Assembly (NCBI RefSeq): GCF_013168275.1
Contig: NZ_AP019547.1
Coordinates: 186,001 to 250,000, forward strand
Reading direction: 5' to 3'
DNA: 64,000 nt
Source of the DNA: Candidatus Nitrotoga sp. AM1P
Lineage (GTDB): Bacteria > Pseudomonadota > Gammaproteobacteria > Burkholderiales > Gallionellaceae
Shown here: positions 18,780 to 28,424 of the stretch, in pieces
Layout: each line of letters begins with the position of its first letter
How positions within the stretch are numbered: position 1 is the first letter of the stretch
Made by a program: the position numbers and the translations under genes
Notes under the pieces: generated by a model
The model's database searches: none
What the model saw: the letters and a program-made list of their open reading frames with translations, nothing else
Told to the model about the DNA's origin: nothing

Positions 18780-19394
18780 TTAAACAGCACGCTTGAAGCG
18801 ATACACCGCTGTGCTGCCTAACAGATTAGGCAATAGTTTTATTTCGCTATCGCCAGTCATGACACGACGGTCGAGAATATATATTTTATGATTATGACAA
18901 AATGTCTCAAAGTCATGCAGTGTGCACAGATGAATATTGGGTGTGTCATACCACTGATAAGGCAGGTCTTCAGATACGGGCATATTGCCCTGCAATATGT
19001 TCATACGGTTCCGCCAGTAGCCGAAATTGGGAAAGCTGACTATACCCTCACGTCCCACGCGCAGCATTTCCTGCATCAGAGGTTCCGTGTGACGAGTGGC
19101 CTGTAGCGTCTGTGACAGGATGACATAATCAAAGGCATTGCTTTCAAAGCCGGAAAGTCCCGATTCCAGGTCGCCTTGAATTACATTCACCTGATTCTGG
19201 ATACATGCCACGATGTTATCGTCGCTGATTTCCACGCCGTAGCCCTGCACATTGCTTGTACCCTGTAAATAGCGCAGTAGGCTACCGTCACCGCAACCCA
19301 AGTCCAGCACTGAAGCACTCTCCGGAATCCATGCCGCGATTGCAGCAAAATCAGGGCGGGTCGCGGCGAGTGTGGAGTGATCGTGCGTGCTCAT
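18780..19394 (-). CDS. metW: MetW methionine biosynthesis protein
   Basis: A 204-residue SAM-dependent methyltransferase-fold protein with motif [18 protein letters not shown] near residue 30 and [20 protein letters not shown], followed by the MetW hallmark [20 protein letters not shown]. MetW partners MetX in homoserine acylation in many proteobacteria. Its start overlaps the metX stop by four bases, which supports coupled expression. Confidence 0.95.
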   Translation of the reverse strand: MSTHDHSTLAATRPDFAAIAAWIPESASVLDLGCGDGSLLRYLQGTSNVQGYGVEISDDNIVACIQNQVNVIQGDLESGLSGFESNAFDYVILSQTLQATRHTEPLMQEMLRVGREGIVSFPNFGYWRNRMNILQGNMPVSEDLPYQWYDTPNIHLCTLHDFETFCHNHKIYILDRRVMTGDSEIKLLPNLLGSTAVYRFKRAV

Positions 19395-20530
19395 GCAGTA
19401 AACTCGCTGGCAATATTGTTGAAGTAAGCGCGCATCACATTATGGTAATGCGTATGCTGCATCAGAAAAGAATCATGCCCATGCGTCGAGGTAATCTCCG
19501 CGTAGCTTACTTTAAGGCGGTTATGAAGCAGTGCTTTGACGATGGCGCGCGAACGTTCCGGTGCAAAACGCCAGTCGGTGGTAAATGATAGAACCAAAAA
19601 ATTTGCGCGAGCAACGGCGAAAGCTTTATTCAGGTCATCATTGTATTCGCGGGCGGGATCAAAATAATCCAGTGCCTTGGTCATAAGCAAATAGGTGTTG
19701 GCGTCAAAATAGGCGGCGAACTTGTCGCCCTGATAGCGCAGGTAAGATTCGATCTCGAATTCGATATCATAGCTGTAGCTGTACTTGTCGGAGCGCAGGC
19801 CACGCCCGAATTTGTCCGCCATTGCATCGTTTGAAAGATAGGTGATATGCCCCAGCATGCGCGCCAAGCGCAAGCCACGCGTAGGTACCACGCCGTGCTC
19901 GTAATAATCACCGCCGTAGAAGTTTGGGTCAGTCAAAATCGCACTGCGTGCCACATCATTGAACGCGATATTCTGTGCAGTCAGGCGAGGTGCCGAGGCA
20001 ATCGCCAGTACATGGCGCACGCGCTCCGGATATGCCAGCGACCATTGCAACGCTTGCATCCCGCCCAGGCTGCCGCCAATTATTGCAGCAAATTGATCAA
20101 TGCCGAGTTTATCGGCCAGCTGAGCCTGCGACTTCACCCAGTCTTCTACTGTCACTATGGGAAAGCCTGCACCATAAGGTTTTCCAGTGTCCGGGTTGAT
20201 GCTGATGGGCCCTGTGGAACCATGACAGCCACCAAGATTATTCAGCCCGATGATGAAAAATTTCTGCGTGTCGATTGGTTTGCCGGGACCGATCATCGTG
20301 TCCCACCAGCCAACGTTTTTCGGGTCATCCGCGTAATAGCCCGCTACATGATGATGGCCAGAAAGCGCATGGCAGACCAGGATGGCGTTGGATTTATCTT
20401 TGTTTAATGTGCCGTAAGTCTCATATATCAGCTCGTAACTCGGCAACACAGCCCCGCTTTTACATGAAAAAGGGGTGTTGAACTGCGCGTGTTGTGCACT
20501 AACGATACCGATGCTATTTGATGCGTTCAA
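19391..20530 (-). CDS. metX: Homoserine O-acyltransferase MetX
   Basis: A 379-residue alpha/beta-hydrolase enzyme that acylates homoserine, the first step to methionine. The nucleophile elbow [20 protein letters not shown] holds the catalytic Ser, [13 protein letters not shown] the Asp, and [10 protein letters not shown] the His. [13 protein letters not shown] and [20 protein letters not shown] are family blocks. Whether acetyl- or succinyl-CoA is used cannot be fixed by eye. The start is a TTG at 20530 with AGGG upstream. A SAM-II-like riboswitch and intrinsic terminator precede it. Confidence 0.94.
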   Translation of the reverse strand: MNASNSIGIVSAQHAQFNTPFSCKSGAVLPSYELIYETYGTLNKDKSNAILVCHALSGHHHVAGYYADDPKNVGWWDTMIGPGKPIDTQKFFIIGLNNLGGCHGSTGPISINPDTGKPYGAGFPIVTVEDWVKSQAQLADKLGIDQFAAIIGGSLGGMQALQWSLAYPERVRHVLAIASAPRLTAQNIAFNDVARSAILTDPNFYGGDYYEHGVVPTRGLRLARMLGHITYLSNDAMADKFGRGLRSDKYSYSYDIEFEIESYLRYQGDKFAAYFDANTYLLMTKALDYFDPAREYNDDLNKAFAVARANFLVLSFTTDWRFAPERSRAIVKALLHNRLKVSYAEITSTHGHDSFLMQHTHYHNVMRAYFNNIASEFTA

Positions 20531-20541
20531 TTAAGAATCCC

Positions 20542-20578
20542 TAAAAACAAAACCCGTTCAGCTTGAGCGGAGCGGGTT
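20542..20578 (-). terminator. Intrinsic terminator in the metX leader
   Basis: On the minus strand AACCCG ... CGGGTT forms a stem (arms 20573-20578 and 20551-20556) followed by TTGTTTTT. The left arm overlaps sequence (GCGAAGCAACCCGCTCCGCT) that could pair alternatively with the riboswitch tail. This suggests attenuation rather than simple termination. Confidence 0.6.
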
Positions 20579-20640
20579 GCTTCGCTTTAGCTGGAATTTT
20601 TTAAGTGCCCCGCAAGCTGATGTCAAATCGGCACTGGCAT
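20577..20640 (-). ncRNA. SAM-II-like riboswitch upstream of metX
   Basis: On the minus strand GTGCC (20634-20630) pairs with GGCAC about 20 bases later. The loop starts GATTTGACA and ends CTTGCG, and after the second arm come TTAAAAAA and AGCTAAAGCG. The order P1 arm, GAUUUG, CUUGC, P1 arm, A-rich linker, GCUAAAG is the SAM-II (metA) pseudoknot signature, and the gene context (methionine synthesis) fits. Recognition is from the known consensus, with no covariance search run. Confidence 0.75.
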
Positions 20641-20855
20641 GTAGTTTCCGTGTTTTGCGCGGGGCTGTCAATTTCGTTACACGGTTCGATGCACGGCCCA
20701 TCTCATTCTTTCATTTTCTCCCATATATAAAAAACAGATATGCAATTAAGAATTAATTGGTTCACGCAGGAAAAGAACCTCTCCAGAATGCGTTCCTCGC
20801 TCATAAATATTCGCGACAAATTTGTTAATGGACTTCAACTTTAAAGGAAATTTAA

Positions 20856-21863
20856 GTGAATAAAATTATTATCACATCGACATTGGCATTGCTATTCACC
20901 ACCCTAAGCCCGCTCGTCCTGGCGGCAAACATCAAGTTGCTGAACGTTTCCTACGATCCAACGCGTGAGCTTTATCAGGAATTTAATGAAGCATTCGTCA
21001 AGCACTGGAAGGCACAGACCGGTGATGATGTCACCATCAAGCAATCACATGGCGGCTCAGGTAAGCAAGCACGCGCCATTATCGATGGTTTGGAAGCAGA
21101 CGTGGCGACATTGGCTCTGGCATACGATGTAGACGTACTTCAAAGTAAGGCCGGTTTAATTCCGGCTAACTGGCAAACGCGCTTGAAGCACAATAGCTCG
21201 CCCTATACCTCCACCATCGTGTTTCTGGTGCGCAAGGGCAATCCAAAAAAGATTCGCGATTGGGATGATTTGATCAAACCCGGTGTATCTGTCATTACGC
21301 CTAATCCTAAAACTTCAGGTGGTGCGCGTTGGAATTATCTTGCAGCTTGGGGATATGCGTTGAAGAAGAATGGCAACAACCCAGCCAAGGCCAAGGAGTT
21401 TGTCGGCAAATTGTTTGCCAATGTGCCTGTATTAGATTCAGGCGCGCGCGGTTCCACAACTACCTTTGTTGAGCGCGGAATTGGCGACGTATTGCTGGCC
21501 TGGGAAAATGAAGCTTCTCTTGCCGTCAAGGAACTGGGGCCGGATAAGTTTGACATCGTGGCACCTTCGCTGAGCATTCTGGCTGAGCCTCCCGTTACCG
21601 TGGTTGACAAGAACGTTACCAAACATGGCACACGTAAAGTGGCGGAAGCATATTTGAACTACCTCTATAGCGCGGAAGGTCAGGAAATTGCCGCCAAAAA
21701 TTACTACCGCCCTACGGATGAAAAAGTGGCCGCGAAATATGCCAAACAGTTCCCAAAACTGAACCTTATTACTATCGATGGGGAGTTCGGGGGGTGGAGC
21801 AAAGCGCAAAAGGAGCACTTTGCTGATGGGGGTGTATTCGATCAGGTTTATTCCAAAAAGTAA
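20856..21863 (+). CDS. sbp: Periplasmic sulfate-binding protein
   Basis: A 335-residue periplasmic protein with a signal peptide ([20 protein letters not shown], cut after VLA). Family blocks are [60 protein letters not shown], and [17 protein letters not shown] with the sulfate-site loops. It should deliver sulfate to CysTWA encoded at 259-2980. It is transcribed away from metX, with a 325-bp gap shared by the riboswitch and both promoters. Confidence 0.94.
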   Translation: MNKIIITSTLALLFTTLSPLVLAANIKLLNVSYDPTRELYQEFNEAFVKHWKAQTGDDVTIKQSHGGSGKQARAIIDGLEADVATLALAYDVDVLQSKAGLIPANWQTRLKHNSSPYTSTIVFLVRKGNPKKIRDWDDLIKPGVSVITPNPKTSGGARWNYLAAWGYALKKNGNNPAKAKEFVGKLFANVPVLDSGARGSTTTFVERGIGDVLLAWENEASLAVKELGPDKFDIVAPSLSILAEPPVTVVDKNVTKHGTRKVAEAYLNYLYSAEGQEIAAKNYYRPTDEKVAAKYAKQFPKLNLITIDGEFGGWSKAQKEHFADGGVFDQVYSKK

Positions 21864-21954
21864 CGGTAATGCGTATCTGGCTGATTTGTCGAATATGTTG
21901 TGTTGTTAATTCCAATTTTTAGAAATTAATTTCTCATTAATCAAGGAGGTGTTC

Positions 21955-22209
21955 ATGGACACATACAACAAAGACGAATTGGCCGCTCAAACGGTAAACA
22001 TAAACAGCGAATTGAATAATTATCAAAGTGTTCTTCAATTCGTAATCGGAACCGATCAGAAGGAATATTTAAATGTCGATGCGATATTGCAACAATTAAA
22101 TGGTTATTCGAATAGCCTGCTGCTCTATGAAATTCGGGCGGGCATAAATGCAATCACCGCTGCGCGATCTCAGTTGGCCATTCAATGGGAACACGCCTGG
22201 CTAAATTAG
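21955..22209 (+). CDS. Conserved-looking small protein of unknown function
   Basis: An 84-residue protein with a near-perfect ribosome site (AAGGAGGTG) seven bases before ATG at 21955. The sequence is soluble and helical-looking, starts MDTYNKDELAAQTVNINSEL and ends WEHAWLN. No signal peptide or cysteines. I do not recognise it. It sits between sbp and a Mop-domain gene on the same strand, so a link to oxyanion uptake is possible but only by position. Confidence 0.55.
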   Translation: MDTYNKDELAAQTVNINSELNNYQSVLQFVIGTDQKEYLNVDAILQQLNGYSNSLLLYEIRAGINAITAARSQLAIQWEHAWLN

Positions 22210-22303
22210 CGAGTTCATCGCTGATAAAAACACGAATGTAACGATGTTCGATATCAGGATCGATATGCAGTCGGTTAGATATGACCAATATTCTGGAGGA
22301 AAA

Positions 22304-22519
22304 ATGACCATTAAAGCAATTAATACAAGGAATCAATTCAAGGGCAAGATAATTGAAATCGTAACCGGACCCGTGGTATCGGAGATCGTGGTAGGCACGC
22401 CATTTGGCACGGTAACTTCAGTTATTACCACCCGTTCCATTAACGAGTTGGAGTTGAGTATTGGCTCAGACGTAGTGGCATTAGTGAAATCTACCGAAGT
22501 ATCAATTGCGAAATTATAA
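22304..22519 (+). CDS. Mop-type molybdopterin/oxyanion-binding protein
   Basis: A 71-residue single Mop (TOBE-like) domain protein. Start 22304 follows GGAGGAAAA. The pattern INTRNQFKGKIIEIVTGPVV, then VTSVITTRSINELELSIGSD and VVALVKSTEVSIAKL, is the classic molbindin fold, which binds molybdate or tungstate in oligomers. Molbindins buffer intracellular molybdate. Here it lies in a sulfate-binding protein and porin cluster rather than with modABC. Confidence 0.85.
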   Translation: MTIKAINTRNQFKGKIIEIVTGPVVSEIVVGTPFGTVTSVITTRSINELELSIGSDVVALVKSTEVSIAKL

Positions 22520-22602
22520 CGGGAAGAATGAGATAAACGATCAAGGGTTGTTTCCAGACTGACCGTACTGCTGAATCTCCCATAATTTTAAGGAACATCT
22601 GA

Positions 22603-24249
22603 ATGACAGCATTGCAGTTACACAAGAAAAAAATTTCCCGGTTACGGGTAATAGCCAGCCTGTTGGCTGGTGCTGTATTAATAACGCCACTTATTGCCTT
22701 GGCGCAGGCAAATGACTCGCAGTTAAGTCAGCAGCAAGCCGAAGAATTGGACCAAAAAAGACGAATATCAGAACGACTACAGGAAATAGAAAAGGAAAAT
22801 GCTTCTTTGAAAATTAAAGAATCGTCCAAAGCGGAAGCATCAAATACCACGGCAGCAAACCCCAGCTATTATGTTCCTATTCGTAGTTATGGGTTGCAGC
22901 GTGAAACTGAACCCCCTCGCTATGTCAGACAACTCAACAAGACATGGCTGAAAAATATAGAAGGCTTGGACAATGTGGACTGGGTGGATTTGGGTCTGGA
23001 ATCTCGAATTCGCTATGAATATCGTGACAATGACTTTCGACGTAATAAAGATGTTCTGGATGAACCATTTTTACTCCGTACACGCTTATATGCGGCGATC
23101 AAAAGTAAATTTGACCCATTTCGCGCCACCATTGAACTCCAAGACTCTCGACGGTTTAACAGCGTATTTGCGCCAGACAACCGGGATTTTAATAAAGCTG
23201 ATGTAATTCAAGGCTACGGAGAGTTGTATTTTAAAGATGCGCTAGGTAAAGATGATCTGGGTAACGACAGGCCTATCAGCGTTAAAGCTGGCCGTATGGC
23301 ATTCGAGCTAACAGACAGACGTCTGGTTGCACGCAATGAATGGCGCAATACAACGAATTCCTTCCAAGGTTTACGGGCAACGTTAGGTCAGCAAAAAAGC
23401 GATTGGCAAGCAGACGTGTTTGCGCTGCAACCCATGGTTCGTTTAATAGAAACAACGGATCAAGCCGATCATGCACAATGGTTCTATGGCGCTGTCGGGG
23501 ATTGGCGCAAATGGTCAAAAATTATCACACTGCAACCCTACTATTACTTGCTGCGACAAAATGGTAGCAAAGTTCAATATGCGTCGGATGGAACAATTGC
23601 TGCTGCCAGCGCGCACATAAACCGCGAAATCAACACGGGCGGGTTACGAGGCTATGGTGTTATAGGCGATACAGGGCTTGATTATGACCTTAACTATGCC
23701 AAGCAATGGGGAAGTGATGGCGGGCTTAATCAGGATGCTTATGCCTATAATTTGGAAGCAGGCTATACCGCGGAACACGCATGGAAACCTCGCTTTAGCG
23801 GCAGTGTTGGCTTTGCGAGCGGCGATAAAAACCCCAAAGATGGTACAAGCCAACGCTTTGATCGTCTATTTGGCTTTGCCAGGCCGTGGTCCAATAATGA
23901 CTATATCCAAATGGAAAATATCCATGCTTCCAAGGTTCGCGTTGAGCTTAATCCTACTAGTAAATTAAAAATTGATTTTGGGTACAACTGGTATGAGTTA
24001 GCCAGTGCCACTGACCGCTGGAATGGTGGAGCTAATCTACGCGATACCACTGGTAAAAGTGGGAAAAATATAGGCGAAGAATTCGATATTCGCGTGCGAT
24101 ATCCAATTAGCAAATACATAGGGCTTAATGTGGGCTATGCATACTTCATGGCGGGTGACTTCACTAAGAAAACGTCCCAGCTAGTACAGCCCGGGCGTAA
24201 AGATAACTCAAGTTTTTTGTATGTTGAAACTTCACTCTATGCCTTTTGA
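22603..24249 (+). CDS. Alginate-export-family outer-membrane porin
   Basis: A 548-residue predicted outer-membrane protein. The signal peptide ends around ALAQA (residue 35). A short coiled-coil follows (QQAEELDQKRRISERLQEIE), as in trimeric or peptidoglycan-linked porins. The barrel part has LESRIRYEYRDNDFR, FLLRTRLYAAIKSKFDPFRA, VKAGRMAFELTDRRLVARNE and FQGLRATLGQQKSDWQADVF, which are AlgE/alginate export family features, and the chain ends in aromatic FLYVETSLYAF. Substrate unknown. Its place after sbp and mop suggests an anion-selective pore, as inference. Confidence 0.8.
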   Translation: MTALQLHKKKISRLRVIASLLAGAVLITPLIALAQANDSQLSQQQAEELDQKRRISERLQEIEKENASLKIKESSKAEASNTTAANPSYYVPIRSYGLQRETEPPRYVRQLNKTWLKNIEGLDNVDWVDLGLESRIRYEYRDNDFRRNKDVLDEPFLLRTRLYAAIKSKFDPFRATIELQDSRRFNSVFAPDNRDFNKADVIQGYGELYFKDALGKDDLGNDRPISVKAGRMAFELTDRRLVARNEWRNTTNSFQGLRATLGQQKSDWQADVFALQPMVRLIETTDQADHAQWFYGAVGDWRKWSKIITLQPYYYLLRQNGSKVQYASDGTIAAASAHINREINTGGLRGYGVIGDTGLDYDLNYAKQWGSDGGLNQDAYAYNLEAGYTAEHAWKPRFSGSVGFASGDKNPKDGTSQRFDRLFGFARPWSNNDYIQMENIHASKVRVELNPTSKLKIDFGYNWYELASATDRWNGGANLRDTTGKSGKNIGEEFDIRVRYPISKYIGLNVGYAYFMAGDFTKKTSQLVQPGRKDNSSFLYVETSLYAF

Positions 24250-24354
24250 AATTTTAATTATTTAATTTTAATGTATTAATTTTATAGGCTCCATTTTTTC
24301 CCTCTTGGGCAACCCTGTCCAGTGCCGTACGGCAGTTAGCCGTTCAGCTCGACT

Positions 24355-24789
24355 TCAGTGTTCTTGGTACGTAAAGGCAATCCCAAAGGCATTAAAACCT
24401 GGGCAGATCTGGCGAAAACCGGTGTTTCGGTAATTATTGCCAATCCGAAAACATCCGGCAATGGACGCTATGCTTGTCTGGCAGCTTGGGGTTCTATCAT
24501 TAAACAAGGCGGGAATGAAATGCAGGCGAGAGACTTGATAGCCAAGATTTTCGCTAATGTACCCATATTGGAAACAGGCGGGCGTGGCGCAACCACAGCC
24601 TTTGTACAACGTAATATCGGCGACGTGCTGGTTACCTTTGAGAACGAAGTGCAATTCATTAAACAGGAATATGGCGCTGACAAATTCGACATAGTATATC
24701 CGCCTGTCAGCATCGTAGCGGACCTGCCGGTGAGCGTGGTGGACAAAGTGGTGGACAAACGCGGTACGCGTAAAGTAGCGGAAGCCTAA
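24355..24789 (+). pseudogene. Second sulfate-binding protein, internal fragment
   Basis: The sequence [58 protein letters not shown] and GTRKVAEA follows the intact Sbp closely but is a different paralog. The N-terminal half is absent, and a TAA replaces the codon after KVAEA, with the last 60 or so residues lost. No start codon is present. It abuts an EAL-domain fragment in the same frame. Confidence 0.85.
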
Positions 24790-24804
24790 TTCAAACAGGC
24801 AGAG

Positions 24805-25096
24805 GTCGCCGAGAAGTCGGTAAAATTTGATCGTTTATGCCGTACTTTGCACACGCTAAACTATTTAAACATGGGCTCAAGCAAAGACTTGCTATTTCTC
24901 AATGTGTATCCCGAGCTGCTAGTGGCAGTCAATTCTCATGGGAAAATATTCGAACGAGTACTGCATAATCATTCATTGCCAACTGATAAAGTCGTTATCG
25001 AAATCAATGAAAGTGCAGTCAGTCAAGATAATTTTCTGAATGATGCCATAGTCAATTACCGTGAACGGGGTTATAAAATTGCCATGTCAACGCTAA
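24805..25096 (+). pseudogene. EAL-domain phosphodiesterase fragment
   Basis: The frame continuing directly from the sbp relic reads EVAEKSVKFDRLCRTLHTLN, LFLNVYPELLVAVN, LPTDKVVIEINESAVSQD and YRERGYKIAM. These are the middle blocks of a degenerate EAL c-di-GMP phosphodiesterase (EINE is the catalytic-glutamate segment). The gene is cut on the left by the sbp relic and on the right by an insertion-sequence end near 25097. Not functional. Confidence 0.75.
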
Positions 25097-25858
25097 ATAG
25101 AAATGTCCGCTTTTCCTGTTTTTTCTTTGCTACGTCGTAGCGCGTTGCCCGTCGTGGGCGGACTTGCCGACGGGCATGTTTCTCCAGGGATGATTCGGTG
25201 CGGGTTTGTGTCCCGTGTTGTGCCGCGCCACTGCTTTAGCCACTGGTGCATTGACCGATTTTCCGTCTGCTACGGGTGACTGTTGCTGCGGTTTGTCCAT
25301 CACGCCATAGGTCAGTTTGCGCTTCTTCCAGAGCAGTTCCTGGCTTCCGTCAAAGTACTCGTGTATCGTACTTGTGCTCCCTGCAACCCCAGTCCTGTCC
25401 CGGTGGTGGCGACTTGTAGCAGCTGGTTTTCATGCTGGCAAGACAGGTTTTTCGAAAGCATTTTTGCCACATGAACTGACAGGGTGCGCAGTAAGGAGGC
25501 CCGTGTGCCTGGATAGGCCAAATGCGCGTCAAACGTGTCTTTGGATACGACTGCAAAACGCCTGTTGAAGTCTCTTTGATGTAGCCTGGCAACCAAGTGT
25601 TTGCGCTGTCCATGTCGTTGATGCCCGCCAGTCGCATTTCCTTGATCAGCCTGTCTTGTAAAGTCTGATTAACGCGCTCCACACGCCCTTTGGCTTGCGG
25701 GCTGTGAGCGTGAATACATTCGATTCCCAGCTCACGTGCCGCCCGCGAAAATTGTGTTTCGGCCTCAGGATCGGCCTCTTTAGCGTTGATGCGGAAGATG
25801 CTGTGTTTGTCGCTGTAGAGCGCCACAGGCAGTCCGTGCGCCAGAATAGGCTTGTTGA
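25097..25858 (-). pseudogene. ISNCY-type transposase, C-terminal part with IS end
   Basis: On the minus strand the frame has HGLPVALYSDKHSIFRINAK, CIHAHSPQAKGRVERVNQTL and RLIKEMRLAGINDMDSANTW, the rve-type DDE C-terminal core of ISNCY (IS1202-like) transposases. A frameshift near 25350 moves it into HEYFDGSQELLWKKRKLTYG, ending at a TAG near 25136. The probable IS end is around 25099 (ATGTCCGCTTTTCC). The N-terminal half is replaced by the IS4 tail at about 25858. Confidence 0.75.
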
Positions 25859-26961
25859 ATGGGCATTTTCTCGAACAGCGTGACCGACAGAATCTGTAAC
25901 AAAGTGTAGAGCGAAGCGTCCAGATTGAGACGCTTCTTGATGATAGCGACGAGCACATAAACCGAAACGGCGATCCAGATTTGCGATTTCACCGCATTCT
26001 CTGATGTGCCATAGAAACATTGGATACGAAGATGCTGCTTCACCCACTTGAAGAACAACTCCACCTGCCAGCGGCTCTTGTAGAGCGCGCAGATCGTTGC
26101 CGCTGGCAACGTAAAGTTGTTGGTCAGAAACACCAGCGTCTTGCCCGTTTCTGGGTCTTTGAATCGAATGCGCCGCAACGGCTCTGGGCAATCCTGTTGG
26201 GTGTAAAACCCATCGAGTGCAATCGTCTGATCGCAGATGATGCCCAAGCTTCGGTCCGTCCTGGCGGAATACATCCGGTGTGCATCGAGATTCGACCTGG
26301 CGCGCGTCACGAAGAAAGCCTCCGCCAAGTGCAGTCGATGCAGACGCACGAAATCGACATAGGCTCGATCCATGACATAGATAGCGCCCGCTTCTGGAAT
26401 CAACAAGTCGAGCGCTCGCACGTCGTGCATCTTGCCATCGGAGACATGAATGAAGCTGGGAATGCTGCCACGCAAATCCAGCAGCATAGGCATCTTCGCC
26501 GCTGCCTTGGTGGTTCGGAAAAGCGCCTATGGAAATACCGACAAGCACAGATCGATGGTGGTCGAATCCAGCGCGTACACCGTGTTGGTCAAATCCAGCC
26601 CCAAGTCTTCGCTGGCGTAAAGCGTTCGGGCTTGAACAATCAAGCGATGAGCGAATTCGGCGTAGATATGCCAGTCGCGCAGTTCGTTGGCATCGGCCAG
26701 TGTGGAACGCGACACCGCATTTCTGATGTCCATGTGATAAAGCCTGGCGGACTGCGCCGAGAGGCAGGCTTCGATGTCGCGTAAACTCTCGCGGTAGGTG
26801 AGTGGCGCGAAAGCCAGAATGCGGAAGTGTTCGGCACAGGTCAGCGTCCTGACGCGATGATCGCCACCATGCCGAGCAACGATGCGGTAAAAGGTCTTCC
26901 ACGGAAGGAAATCCATCACTTGGGCGAACAAGGGCTTGCCAACGTACATCGCAATCTCCAA
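25855..26961 (-). pseudogene. IS4-family transposase with a nonsense codon
   Basis: MYVGKPLFAQVMDFLPWKTF starts the N-terminal DUF4372-type domain, followed by EHFRILAFAPLTYRESLRDI and the first DDE segment YALDSTTIDLCLSVFP. An in-frame TAG (about 26524-26526, presumably from TGG) comes next, and then ALFRTTKAAAKMPMLLDLRG, AIYVMDRAYVDF and the YREK-like YKSRWQVELFFKWVKQHLRI continue in the same frame. The extreme C-terminus is lost at the junction with ISNCY. The upstream end probably lies near 27058. Confidence 0.85.
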
Positions 26962-27062
26962 CAGCAGAAAAACTGGGAGACTGCACGAAGGTGGGCTCGC
27001 CGTTCAAGTCGGAGACACCCTCAAAACCGCTGTATGCTGCATAAAATAAGAATTCCAGAGTC

Positions 27063-27733
27063 ATGGAATATCACCGCCTAAATTTATTGCGCGAACAGGA
27101 GTTTCTAGGAAAAGGTTTTTATTACGGAGCTGGCATGGCGGAAGCGCCTTTTTGCAAAGACCAAACCGTCTATGTGGTAGATGGCGCAAATTCGGCTGGG
27201 CACAAGCTGTCATGCACTTTGCCAAAAGTGCCTCTAAGGTCGTTATGCTGGTGCGGGCTGGCAACTTTGCCGGAACGATGTCGAAATATCTCTCTGAGCG
27301 CATTTTAAGCCAGCCTAATGTGCAAGTGCGTTTTAATACAGCAGTAAGCGGGCTGGATGGCGATGACCACCTTCGCGCCATCACCCTTCAAAACCTTAGC
27401 ACCGGCAAAGAGGAAACGGCGGCGGCTACGCGCCTTTTTGTCTGCATAGGCGGAAGCCCTAATACGGAGTGGGCAAAGGATACCGCGATCATCCGTAATG
27501 AAGCAGGCTATCTTATCACTGGCGCAGATCTATTAATCAATGGAAAGACACCTGCCTGTTGGCCGCTACAACGTAACCCGATGGAACTGGAAACCAGCGT
27601 CCCCGGCTCTTTCGCGGCTGGGGATGTACGCATGGGTTCAACTAAACGCGCTGCTGCCGCCGTGGGTGAAGGCGCAAATTGCATTACCTATGTTCATCGC
27701 TATATGCGCGAGCCGAAAATAGCAAAGGTGTGA
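27063..27733 (+). pseudogene. Thioredoxin-reductase-like flavoprotein, truncated and frameshifted
   Basis: EQEFLGKGFYYGAGMAEAPF and YVVDGANSAG are followed, in another frame, by AVMHFAKSASKVVMLVRAGN, YLSERILSQPNVQVRFNTAV, LFVCIGGSPNTEWAKDTA and SFAAGDVRMGSTKRAAAAVG, which are the NAD(P)- and FAD-binding C-terminal parts of TrxB-like reductases. Two extra bases near 27204 (GGGCACAAGC for expected GGGCAAGC) shift the frame. The N-terminal FAD domain was removed at the IS4 boundary. Confidence 0.85.
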
Positions 27734-27828
27734 TGCTCACTGGCCATGCGTATTTTAGTCAATAACCTTCAAGATAAAATTCCTCATAGCACTTATGATG
27801 GAAATATAAATGTTAAACGGAGTTTTTT

Positions 27829-28420
27829 ATGATGGATATTCGCAAATCAGCAGATCGTGGGCCAACAAATTTCGGTTGGCTTGATAGCAACAAGCATACC
27901 TTTAGCTTCGGCCATTACCATGACCCCAAGCATATGGGGTTTGGCCCATTACGTGTAATTAACGAGGATAAGGTAGCGCCAGCGCAAGGTTTTGGTTCAC
28001 ATCACGCACCGTGACATGGAGATTATTTCCTACGTGCTTGACGGTGCGTCAGTACATTTCCTGCAAATATGGATTATTCCGGCTAAACAGGGCATAGCGC
28101 CTAGCTACGAGCAAAAGAATTTTACTGAGCGCCGTAAGGCCGGTTCATTGACGCTGGTAGCGTCGCCAAATGGCAGGGATGATAGCCTTACCATCCACCA
28201 AGACGCGGAAATGTATGTGCTGGATTTGACCTCCGGCCAAACTTATAGCTACCCTCTTAGATCCGAACGCATGGCTTGGGTGCAGATCGCACGCGGCATG
28301 GTCACATTGAATCAGAAAACGTTTAAGCAAGGCGATGGCGCATCGATTAACCGTGAGGATGCATTGGAATTCAGTGCTGATAGTGTGGCAGAAATTCTCA
28401 TCTTTGACTTAGCTAGATGA
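27829..28420 (+). pseudogene. Pirin-family protein with frameshift and deletion
   Basis: MDIRKSADRGPTNFGWLDSN and HTFSFGHYHDPKHMGFGPLR are the pirin N-terminus with metal-site His residues. A one-base insertion near 28005 breaks SHPHRD. After HRDMEIISYVLDGA, about 50 residues expected in pirins are missing, and the frame continues VHFLQIWIIPAKQGIAPSYE to IFDLAR. Pirins are cupin dioxygenases or regulators. This copy cannot be functional. Confidence 0.85.
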
Positions 28421-28424
28421 GCCG

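Noticed and set aside
25646..27064. A 472-codon open frame on the minus strand
   Set aside because: It lies antiphase over the IS4 transposase and related relics, has low-complexity Arg/Ser-rich translation and matches no family. The overlapping frame has clear transposase motifs.
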